Source: an uncultured Woeseiaceae bacterium
GTDB lineage: Bacteria > Pseudomonadota > Gammaproteobacteria > Steroidobacterales > Woeseiaceae
Assembly (NCBI GenBank): GCA_947258565.1
Contig: CAMYJB010000017.1
Coordinates: forward strand, 9,477 to 72,706
Reading direction: 5' to 3'
Length of the DNA stretch: 63,230 nucleotides
Shown here in pieces: positions 19,107-26,394 of the stretch; positions within the stretch are counted from its first letter, which is position 1, and the number at the start of each line of letters is the position of its first letter. Both the position numbers and the translations under genes were made by a program. The notes beneath the pieces were generated by a model, which ran no database searches, had not been told where the DNA came from, and saw only the letters and a program-made list of their open reading frames with translations.

Positions 19107-20072
19107 TCATAGCTCGATGCCCTCGACAGCCGCGAAATGCTCAATCGCGTCTTCGATACTCGAGCGCGCCTCTCCGACCTTGCGCGAAAGCGCCCGATGC
19201 AGCGCTTCGTCATCGGGTGAGCGGCTCTCACAGCCGCCCAGGTATTCCTCCAGGGCCCGAAGGCTCAGCACGACGTCGACCAGGTTTTTCTGGCATCCAC
19301 AACTCGCGATGGGAATTGCGGCGGCCATTTTGGCCAGCGACTCGCGAGAAAGGCGTGGCGGCAATGGATCGGAAGCGGTCTGGACAGCCTGGTTTCCGGA
19401 GGCCGGCACCGGCGAACTTCGGTCGCCGTTGATGCGTGCGATCGCCTGCTGCAATTCGATAGAGTCCACAGGAGCCCTCAGGACTTCTATTTGTGGGGCA
19501 GATTGCAGCGTCTCGACATGCTGTTGATTACCGAACCAGTAAACGACCACCGCCTTCGGCACGTCAAGCGCCTGCATGATCTCCCGGACTTCCTGCGACG
19601 TACCGCGGGCCACCGCCGGACATTCGACCATCAGCACATCGACGCGGGATTTGCCAAGACGACGCTCGAGGTCTTTCGGGTCGTTCGCAGCGGCCACGAG
19701 TTCCGCCCCGGCCAGTTGCACCTGCTGCCGGCTCAACCAGGCCGCGACTCCCGTGCCGAGCACGGCAATCCTCGAGTGCCTGGAGACTGCCGAAGGTAGC
19801 TCAGCCCGGGACAGCCGGTCCCATCGATCGGCGAGTTCGTCGAAGGAACACGTAGCGATGCTGGGGAGCGACAAGCCGTGGTCGGCCAGCTTCTTGATGA
19901 GCACCAGGCGCTGCACATCGGCATCGGTGTACAGACGCTTACCCCCCTTGGAACGGCGCGGATGGACGGCGCCGTGGCGCTCTTCCCACTTGCGCAGGGT
20001 GTGAACCGAAATCCCCGTCAGTCGTGCTACCGCGCCGATTTTGAACAACTGACGTTCCGCAGTTTCTTCCAT
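19107..20072 (-). CDS. MerR-family regulator with B12-binding-like domain
   Basis: A 321-aa regulator. The N-terminal MerR helix-turn-helix (about 8-75) reads LFKIGAVARLTGISVHTLRK, then RSKGGKRLYTDADVQRL. Residues about 95-210 look like the Rossmann-type cobalamin-binding fold of CarH/LitR-type regulators, but I see no DxHxxG cobalamin His motif. The C-terminal region has a CGCQ motif. It is divergent from the multicopper oxidase operon across about 515 bp that contains two palindromes, so it probably controls that operon; the ligand is unknown. ATG 20072 is chosen; a TTG at 20084 is also possible. Confidence 0.8.
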   Translation of the reverse strand: MEETAERQLFKIGAVARLTGISVHTLRKWEERHGAVHPRRSKGGKRLYTDADVQRLVLIKKLADHGLSLPSIATCSFDELADRWDRLSRAELPSAVSRHSRIAVLGTGVAAWLSRQQVQLAGAELVAAANDPKDLERRLGKSRVDVLMVECPAVARGTSQEVREIMQALDVPKAVVVYWFGNQQHVETLQSAPQIEVLRAPVDSIELQQAIARINGDRSSPVPASGNQAVQTASDPLPPRLSRESLAKMAAAIPIASCGCQKNLVDVVLSLRALEEYLGGCESRSPDDEALHRALSRKVGEARSSIEDAIEHFAAVEGIEL

Positions 20073-20146
20073 AACCTGAACCAAGCGCCTCCTCTCCCGT
20101 GGAGCTTTGCCCGTCGAATGTTAGACCTTTTGTAGACACTTGACTA

Positions 20147-20160
20147 TACCCGCACGGGTA
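20147..20160. promoter_or_regulatory. Candidate operator palindrome
   Basis: The sequence tacccgcacgggta is a perfect inverted repeat with 6-bp arms and a 2-bp centre, 75 bp upstream of the MerR start and preceded by a ttgact element. It could be the site for the MerR protein, but no second copy of the same sequence was found in the gap. Confidence 0.35.
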
Positions 20161-20235
20161 CGCGTCTGATCCCCTGCCCCCGGCATGCGAGGCAATCGGT
20201 AGCGTCGCCAAGATTCGCTTAACCAATTGTATTTC

Positions 20236-20251
20236 TAGAATAAATATTCTA
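20236..20251. promoter_or_regulatory. Candidate operator palindrome, AT-rich
   Basis: The sequence tagaataaatattcta has 7-bp arms around a 2-bp centre. It lies in the most AT-rich part of the divergent region, about 340 bp before the oxidase start. It could be an operator or part of a promoter; sequence alone cannot tell. Confidence 0.35.
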
Positions 20252-20589
20252 AACGGCTTGTCAGGGCGGAAACACCGCAGCGCCCTCGCCAGCCAATCTT
20301 TAGGCAGAGCCTGCCGTTCCCCAGAATAAAAAACTGACAAAAAGTCTAGGTTTTGCATCGATTTTTTCTGAACTTATGGTTAGTGACAGCGATTATGTCG
20401 CAAATTAGAGTCACGTTCCTGAACTGCTGATGAGGTTTTTTCTCGACATTTCCTGACTAGACGGCCCCAGCCGCTGCCGTTGCGTCGAGAATGCCTCGTT
20501 GAGAACGCCGGATATCGCCGTATTCACATGGGGCGGCTCCGGGCACCGAAAAATCGATCCTGTTTCCCGACAGATATAGGGGTAATGCT

Positions 20590-23397
20590 ATGAAGGCTTT
20601 GTCGGCTATTCGTTCGACTTTGACTGCACGTCCCGCGGCGTCACTGCTCGCAACGCTTATCTTTCTCGGCAGCGGCCTGTTTGCCGTCGCTGCGACGCTG
20701 GACTATTTCGGTCCACCGCCGGCTGGGGACCCGTCGGCCTGGACCGGCCCCATCGTCAGCGAGTCGCTCGCAGACGATCTCAGCAACCTGCCGCCGGTGT
20801 ACAAAGGCGCAATCGAGGGTGGTCCGACCGGTACCTCTGCCGATCAGGGCGTCACCGGCTCGATCGACGAGGACGAGCTCGACGGCGGCGGAAAATACAA
20901 TATTCCGACCAACAGCAAGCCGAGCCCGCTGTTCGGCGCCGAGCCCTACACGCAAAAGATGTTGCGCTTCGAGGAGTTCGGTACGCAGCCAATGGACCCG
21001 ACCCTGACGTCGGCGTTGCCGTTCCCGCGGCCGACCGTCGGCCCACTGCCGGAGCAGGATCCCTTCGATCTTGCGAAAAGCGGGCCCGACCCTCTGGCCC
21101 TCGATGCATTCCTGTCGGAGCCGGGAATCTCGCCGTTTCCGCGCGAGTTCTCCAACACTGACGCCGAGAATCCCTGGAGACTCGACATCGAGCGCTTTCT
21201 CGGGCGGGCACTGGACACGCCGCCGGCGGAGGGCCGCCCGCCCGGCCGCGGCTGGGCGCACCAGCGCTGGAACGAGTTCTACCCGGTGGAGTTCTTCAAG
21301 ACGGCCCAGGCCGGTGCACGTTTTAACAGCGGCTTCCGGGACGGCAACCAGCGGCACCGCTATGCCGTGGGCGAATGGGGCCCCGGCGGCCTGTACCACA
21401 ACACCACGGGTTTAGCTGGCTTCGAGGGCACCACGGCCGGCATCGGTATCCGCTTCCACCCGGCGATGCCGGTGCAGGAACACAAGTCGATCTGGACTTT
21501 CGACGGCACGCTGCCTCCGAAACTTCTGAAGGTTCGCGTCGGGCAACCGCTGCTGATGCGTCACTACAACGCGCTGCCCATCGACGTGACGGCGAACCGC
21601 GGTTTCGGCATGCACACCATCACCACCCACGAACACAACGGGCACTCACCCGCTGAAAGCGACGGTTTCGCGGGCGCCTTCTACTTCCCGGGCCAGTTCT
21701 ATGACTATCGTTGGCCGATAGCGCTTGCCGGCTACGACTCCATCAACACCGACGCAACCGATCCGCGCGCCGCGTTCCCCTGCGAGCCCGGCGAGATGCT
21801 GTTCGTCAATGACGCCAATCCGGGCATGAAACCCTGCGAGGACGGTTCCATCAGGATTCGCGGCGACTGGCGGCAGACAATGAGCACGCACTGGTTCCAT
21901 GATCACATGCTCGATTTTACGGCCCCGAACGTCTACAAGGGCAACGCGGCGATGATGAATTATTACAGTGCGCTCGACCGCGGCCACGAGTCGAAAGATT
22001 GCCATTACGAGGACCCGCAAAACAACGTCAATTTCTGCTTCCCGAGCGGCACCGACCTGCCCTGGGGCAACCGCGACTACGACATCAACCTGCTGATTGC
22101 CGGCAAGGCCTGGGATCGCGATGGTCAGTTGTGGTTCAACATCTTCAACAAGGATGGCTTCCTGGGCGACCGGATGCTCGTCAACTGGCTTTACAAGCCC
22201 TACTTCGACGTCCGGCAGCGGAAGTATCGGTTCCGCATCCTGAACGGATCTGTGGCACGTTACTTCAAGCTGGCGCTGGTTCAGGAGGTGAACGGCCACA
22301 GAAAGGGCGAAATCAAAGGTCGGAGGTCGCAAGGCGTTTCATGGAACCGCATTCCGTTCCACCTGATCGCGAATGACGGCAACATCATGGAGCACGCCAT
22401 TCCTTTCGATGGCCTCCACGACCTCGATTACGACGGCGATGCCGACGAGCACAAGGGCATCTTGCCGGTGCAGGCTATTGCAGAGCGTTACGACATCATC
22501 GTCGACTTCGCCGCCCACGGCCTGCAGCCCGGCGACAAGCTGTATTTCGTCAATGTCCTGGAGCACAAGGACGGCAAGATCGTCGAGGGCGTAGTCGACC
22601 TCGGCGCCGTGCTCCGCGAGACCTACAAGGCGGAACTCGAGTACGAAAACGGCGAGCCTGCACGCTGGGTAGACGGGGATCCCGTGGTAGGCAAGTTCCT
22701 CGAATTCCGCGTGAATGAGTACCCGGCCGGCCTTGACACGAGCGTGGATCCCAAAGCCTACGAGCCGGGGGGCATGAAAATGGTTCCGCTCGTGATCGAC
22801 AGGGACGATCCCGAGCAGATGGCATCGCTCTCGGATGCGCGTCACCGCACATTTACATTTGGCCGTTCGTCCGGCACCGACGCGGCGCCGTGGACGATCA
22901 AGACCGACGGTGGAAGTGCGTACACGGCGGACACGCGCCGGCTGAGCGCGGCACCGCAACTCGCGACCGGTCCCACCGAGGCCGGGTTCGCCGGTGACGG
23001 CACCGCTGAAGTCTGGCGGCTCGAAACCGGCGGCGGCTGGAGCCACCCGATTCACATTCACTTCGAGGAAGGCGTGATCCTGTACCAGGATGGCGAAGCG
23101 CCGCCCATCTGGAACCGCTACGCGCGAAAAGATGTGTTCCGCATCGGCCCGGAGGAAGAAGCGGCTCGCGACATGGATATCTTCTACAACTTCCGCGAGT
23201 TCGCGGGCAGCTACGTCGAGCATTGCCACAACACGTCGCACGAAGATCACGCCATGCTGCTGCGCTGGGATCTCGAACAGCCTGGCCAGGTCGAAATCAT
23301 GCCGGCGCCGATACCGACGTGGGATGGTGTGGAGTATGTGGACTCGATCGCGCTGCCAACGTTCAGAAGCGGCGACGGCTTCGGCATACAGAACTGA
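20590..23397 (+). CDS. Large exported multicopper oxidase
   Basis: A 935-aa exported oxidase, long compared with the 450-600 aa of three-domain laccases. A signal peptide ends near FAVAATLD. All four copper motifs are present: H347-E-H349 in THEHNGHSPAESDG, H434-W-F-H437-D-H439, H819-P-I-H822-I-H824, and H878-C879-H880 with H884 and the axial M889. It should therefore bind type 1 and trinuclear copper and reduce oxygen to water. The HxHG motif has Asn before Gly (HEHNG). The extra 300 residues include a long N-terminal section before the first motif. A Sco-cytochrome fusion follows 12 bp downstream. The substrate (organic, Mn or Cu) is not determinable. Confidence 0.88.
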   Translation: MKALSAIRSTLTARPAASLLATLIFLGSGLFAVAATLDYFGPPPAGDPSAWTGPIVSESLADDLSNLPPVYKGAIEGGPTGTSADQGVTGSIDEDELDGGGKYNIPTNSKPSPLFGAEPYTQKMLRFEEFGTQPMDPTLTSALPFPRPTVGPLPEQDPFDLAKSGPDPLALDAFLSEPGISPFPREFSNTDAENPWRLDIERFLGRALDTPPAEGRPPGRGWAHQRWNEFYPVEFFKTAQAGARFNSGFRDGNQRHRYAVGEWGPGGLYHNTTGLAGFEGTTAGIGIRFHPAMPVQEHKSIWTFDGTLPPKLLKVRVGQPLLMRHYNALPIDVTANRGFGMHTITTHEHNGHSPAESDGFAGAFYFPGQFYDYRWPIALAGYDSINTDATDPRAAFPCEPGEMLFVNDANPGMKPCEDGSIRIRGDWRQTMSTHWFHDHMLDFTAPNVYKGNAAMMNYYSALDRGHESKDCHYEDPQNNVNFCFPSGTDLPWGNRDYDINLLIAGKAWDRDGQLWFNIFNKDGFLGDRMLVNWLYKPYFDVRQRKYRFRILNGSVARYFKLALVQEVNGHRKGEIKGRRSQGVSWNRIPFHLIANDGNIMEHAIPFDGLHDLDYDGDADEHKGILPVQAIAERYDIIVDFAAHGLQPGDKLYFVNVLEHKDGKIVEGVVDLGAVLRETYKAELEYENGEPARWVDGDPVVGKFLEFRVNEYPAGLDTSVDPKAYEPGGMKMVPLVIDRDDPEQMASLSDARHRTFTFGRSSGTDAAPWTIKTDGGSAYTADTRRLSAAPQLATGPTEAGFAGDGTAEVWRLETGGGWSHPIHIHFEEGVILYQDGEAPPIWNRYARKDVFRIGPEEEAARDMDIFYNFREFAGSYVEHCHNTSHEDHAMLLRWDLEQPGQVEIMPAPIPTWDGVEYVDSIALPTFRSGDGFGIQN

Positions 23398-23409
23398 TGC
23401 GAGGTGATC

Positions 23410-24465
23410 ATGAAAATTGACATGAAAGTACTGCTTGACGGTTGCAAACGCATCCTGCTGCTCGCTGTTCTGGCTGTCGGTTTCGCAACCTTGTCGGCCG
23501 CCCCCACTTACGCGAGTAGCGCGGGTACCGTCTGGGGCAAGGATTACTTTCCCAACTACGAACTGACGGCGCACACGGGCGAGACGCTGCGATTTTTCGA
23601 TGACGTTATCGAAGGGAAAGTTGTTGCAGTCAACTTTATCTTTACGAGTTGTAAGGACGTGTGCCCGATGGAAACGGCACGCATGGCATCCGTGTACGAG
23701 ATACTCGGCGACCGCGTGGGTTCCGATGTGTTTTTTTATTCGATCACGATCGATCCGGAGACCGATTCAGTCGAAGTACTTAATGATTACGCCGAACGGT
23801 TTGGAGTGAATGGGGACAACTGGAAGTTCCTGACCGGAAACAAGGAGGAAATCGACATCATCCGGGACAAGTTCGGTCTGTTCGGTGATCCGGAGGAAGA
23901 ACAGGACCTGTCCAATCACAACATCAACCTGATGCTTGGCAACCAGTCCACAGGCCAATGGGTCCGAAGATCGCCGTTCGAGAACCCCTACATCCTGGCG
24001 AATCAGCTCGGCACCTGGCTGCACGGGTTCCGGCAGGTAAGCGCGCATACCAATCGCGATTATGCGTCGGCGCCGAAGCTTCGGCAGATCTCGGACGGCG
24101 AGATGATGTTCCGGGATCGCTGCTCCTCCTGTCACGTCATTAGTGGCGGCTTGCTGCCCCAACGCAACGCGCGGCCGCTCGGGCCCGACCTGTTCGGCGT
24201 GACAGAAAGGCGTGATGACGCCTGGCTGCGCCGCTGGATGGCCGAGCCCGACAAGATGGTCGAGTCGGGTGACCCGATCGCCGTGGCCATGAGCAGTGCA
24301 TGGGAAGTCGTGATGCCGAACTTTCGCCTCGATCCGAACGAAATAGACAACCTGATTCGCTACATCGACAGCGAATCAGACCGGCTGCGGCAGCGCTACG
24401 CATCTGCAGGAAGCGATGGCAAGGGCGGACATCATGACAATGCTGCCCATCATGGAAACCACTAA
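23410..24465 (+). CDS. Sco1/SenC copper-chaperone domain fused to cytochrome c
   Basis: A 351-aa exported protein. The leader is hydrophobic and ends near ATLSAAPTYA. Residues about 35-205 are a Sco/thioredoxin-like domain with the copper-binding C81-KDV-C85-P motif and conserved His170 (LSNHNINLML). Residues about 225-325 are a c-type cytochrome with C238-SS-C241-H242 and a likely axial Met302 (VVMPNF). The tail is His-rich and may bind metal. It is coupled to the multicopper oxidase gene upstream, with GAGGTGATC before the ATG, so it likely delivers copper to, or exchanges electrons with, that oxidase. A GTG two codons upstream is an alternative start. Confidence 0.86.
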   Translation: MKIDMKVLLDGCKRILLLAVLAVGFATLSAAPTYASSAGTVWGKDYFPNYELTAHTGETLRFFDDVIEGKVVAVNFIFTSCKDVCPMETARMASVYEILGDRVGSDVFFYSITIDPETDSVEVLNDYAERFGVNGDNWKFLTGNKEEIDIIRDKFGLFGDPEEEQDLSNHNINLMLGNQSTGQWVRRSPFENPYILANQLGTWLHGFRQVSAHTNRDYASAPKLRQISDGEMMFRDRCSSCHVISGGLLPQRNARPLGPDLFGVTERRDDAWLRRWMAEPDKMVESGDPIAVAMSSAWEVVMPNFRLDPNEIDNLIRYIDSESDRLRQRYASAGSDGKGGHHDNAAHHGNH

Positions 24466-24524
24466 AGGCTGATTCCGGGTTCGGATTCAGAATCACTGGG
24501 ACTTTGATTATCAGGAACTACGCC

Positions 24525-24974
24525 ATGAAGAATTCACACACATTTGCACGGTATCCCGCGATCGCATTGGTACTAATGTGCTTTACCAGTGCCCACTCTG
24601 CCGAGGTTCGGATCGCGTGCGACTACGCTAACAACGTCGATGCAAAGATGACCGCACGTTACATCCACACCCCCAAACGCGCCCTGTTTGACATCAGTTT
24701 CAAGGCGCCGTTCTCGATGGGTTACGCAGCACGCACCTCTCTCGAAGTGCGTGTCGACGGTTACGTAGTGGGCTACGCAGAGCTGATGCCGCGGGCCGGC
24801 GACATTCTCGGTGCGAGCCTGAGTTTCGATTCTTATGCCAACTCCGGCTATGCAGATAACGCATCGCTGCTGCCGTTTCCCGCCAGTTGGCCGGGCTCGC
24901 TGCCGCCGCAGGCGTTCGGCCTCAGTGCGGGCTCGCGCATCATGATCGGCAGCCTCGGTTGCACGCTGCGATAG
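24525..24974 (+). CDS. Small exported protein of unknown function
   Basis: A 149-aa protein with a Sec leader (ALVLMCFTSAHSA). The mature part contains strands such as VRIACDYANNVDAKMTARY and LEVRVDGYVVGYAELM and two Cys that could form one disulfide (IACDY and SLGCTL). AGGA lies 9 nt before the ATG. It follows the Sco-cytochrome gene by 59 bp in the same direction and may be the third gene of the oxidase operon. I recognise no family. Confidence 0.62.
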   Translation: MKNSHTFARYPAIALVLMCFTSAHSAEVRIACDYANNVDAKMTARYIHTPKRALFDISFKAPFSMGYAARTSLEVRVDGYVVGYAELMPRAGDILGASLSFDSYANSGYADNASLLPFPASWPGSLPPQAFGLSAGSRIMIGSLGCTLR

Positions 24975-25068
24975 CAGCGCTGCCTTTCGACCAGGCGCGT
25001 CGCGGGCCCATGGACGGGCCGGCTTTTCACCAGGATCTTGGGCAAAACTTTACGTGAGGGTTACCAGC

Positions 25069-25227
25069 ATGGTTGCTGTTTTCAAATCGATCGATATTCC
25101 AAGACGGCGCGCACTGGTCGTGGACGATTCACGAATCGCGCGTCACGTACTGAGCGGCATTCTCGACCGCCTCGACTTCGATGTCGAGGCCGTAGATTCC
25201 GCCGAGGCCGCATTGGACCGCCTCTGA
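25069..25227 (+). pseudogene. Truncated response-regulator receiver domain
   Basis: A 52-codon frame starts MVAVFKSIDIPRRRALVVDD and continues SRIARHVLSGILDRLDFDVE before ending at TGA 25225-25227. This is the first strand and helix of a CheY-like receiver, including the acidic DD pair, but it stops before the phosphoacceptor Asp and the conserved Lys. It cannot be phosphorylated. No continuation is visible in other frames downstream. It is most likely a deletion remnant of a response regulator. Confidence 0.6.
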
Positions 25228-25246
25228 GGTGAGATTCCGCACATCC

Positions 25247-25450
25247 TCAACGAAGGAGCCGGAGCCTGTCGGCAGCGATCTCGCCATTCGGCGACAGTAC
25301 GAAGCGCTCGCACTGCAGCCCGACGAAAAAGCTGCCCGTTTCGTCGGGGTTCTCGGTGACCTTGATCTCGTCCGGATTGACGCTGCGTTTCACGAAATCG
25401 CTCAACAACGTCGCGATGCTGGACTTTTCAGCGGCGATTACGATGTTCAT
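25247..25450 (-). CDS. Small protein of unknown function (67 aa)
   Basis: A short frame with GGAG 8-9 nt upstream of its ATG. The product (MNIVIAAEKSSIATLLSDFV at the start, EIAADRLRLLR at the end) has balanced composition and no signal peptide or membrane segment. It is convergent with the truncated receiver gene. It could itself be a remnant of a longer gene. No family recognised. Confidence 0.45.
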   Translation of the reverse strand: MNIVIAAEKSSIATLLSDFVKRSVNPDEIKVTENPDETGSFFVGLQCERFVLSPNGEIAADRLRLLR

Positions 25451-25671
25451 GACGTTACTCCTTGCCGACCTTTACTGGCCATTTCCCTAGTGTCACGGAC
25501 AGCTTAGCGCCGGGCCGCTTAACGGCCCCTGAAATTTATGTGAATGCGAGCTGAAGGGAAATCGGCACATTGTGGATGGAAATGGCTGATTTTCCTCGAA
25601 AATGCGACCTGCGTCGGTAAACGCAGGGCCCGGGAACCGGTACCGTATGTGCAGGTGCCCCAGGAATATCC

Positions 25672-26394
25672 ATGCCGCTCAATCGCATCCTCATCATCGC
25701 AAGTTTCGGCTGGCTGCTGGTCTCGTTCTGGCATCGCAACGAGCTGCCCGGGAACATCGACTACGTACCGGAACTCGCGAACGAACCGGTCCAGACGACA
25801 ACGAGCAAACGGCCTTTCGAGGTCGAATTCAATGGCGTCAACTACAGCGTCGCGCCCGAGTTCGCTTACGACATCACCGGCATGATCGTCTCGTACCGGC
25901 ACCATGACGGCAACAGCCGCATGCATTCCCGCGCCAACGACCACCTGAACATGCTCGACGTATGCGTCATCTGGGGCGACAACCCGTTGAATGGGCGCCT
26001 GCACAAGATCAGCTTCTGGAACGGCATCTTCACCTGCAACGTTAAAACCCGTGACCAGCAGGCCTGGGACGCGTTCGACATGAACCAGCTGTCGAACAAT
26101 CACCTGATCTCGGACGACGAGTTCATTCGCAGGCAGGTACGCAAGATCAAGGTGGGAGACCAGGTGCGCATCAAGGGGTATCTCTCTAGCTACGCGGGCG
26201 AAGGCGGCGGCAATCGGGGCACGAGCACGACGCGCACGGACACCGGCGACGGCGCCTGCGAAACCATTTACGTCGATCAGTTCAAGATTGTAAAGCCGGC
26301 CACCAGCTACTGGCGAATATCGATGTGGGTTTCGCTGCTGTTACTGCTCACCGGCCTCGGAATTCACTTCACGCGGCCGTATCGGCCTTACTGA
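25672..26394 (+). CDS. Two-TM membrane protein of unknown function
   Basis: A 240-aa protein with one membrane helix at each end (ILIIASFGWLLVSFW and WVSLLLLLTGLGIHF) and a hydrophilic domain of about 190 residues between them. That domain includes the FEVEFNGVNYSVAPEFAYDI segment, two Cys (DVCVIWGD and FTCNVKT) and an RIKGYLSSYAGEGGG loop, and probably lies in the periplasm. The 3' end overlaps the convergent lipoprotein gene by 7 bp. I recognise no named family. Confidence 0.68.
   Translation: MPLNRILIIASFGWLLVSFWHRNELPGNIDYVPELANEPVQTTTSKRPFEVEFNGVNYSVAPEFAYDITGMIVSYRHHDGNSRMHSRANDHLNMLDVCVIWGDNPLNGRLHKISFWNGIFTCNVKTRDQQAWDAFDMNQLSNNHLISDDEFIRRQVRKIKVGDQVRIKGYLSSYAGEGGGNRGTSTTRTDTGDGACETIYVDQFKIVKPATSYWRISMWVSLLLLLTGLGIHFTRPYRPY

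Larger units (their letters stand above)
20085..20589. other. 505-bp divergent intergenic region (merR / multicopper oxidase)
   Basis: No credible gene is seen. It is less GC-rich than the flanking genes, notably around 20220-20260 and 20330-20420, and holds two perfect short palindromes annotated separately. It must carry the divergent promoters of the MerR gene and the multicopper oxidase operon. Its length leaves room for a leader RNA, but I could not identify one. Confidence 0.6.

Noticed and set aside
20590..23397. Copper resistance protein CopA call for the multicopper oxidase
   Set aside because: Met-rich copper-binding repeats typical of CopA are not seen, and length and motif 1 differ; left as general multicopper oxidase.
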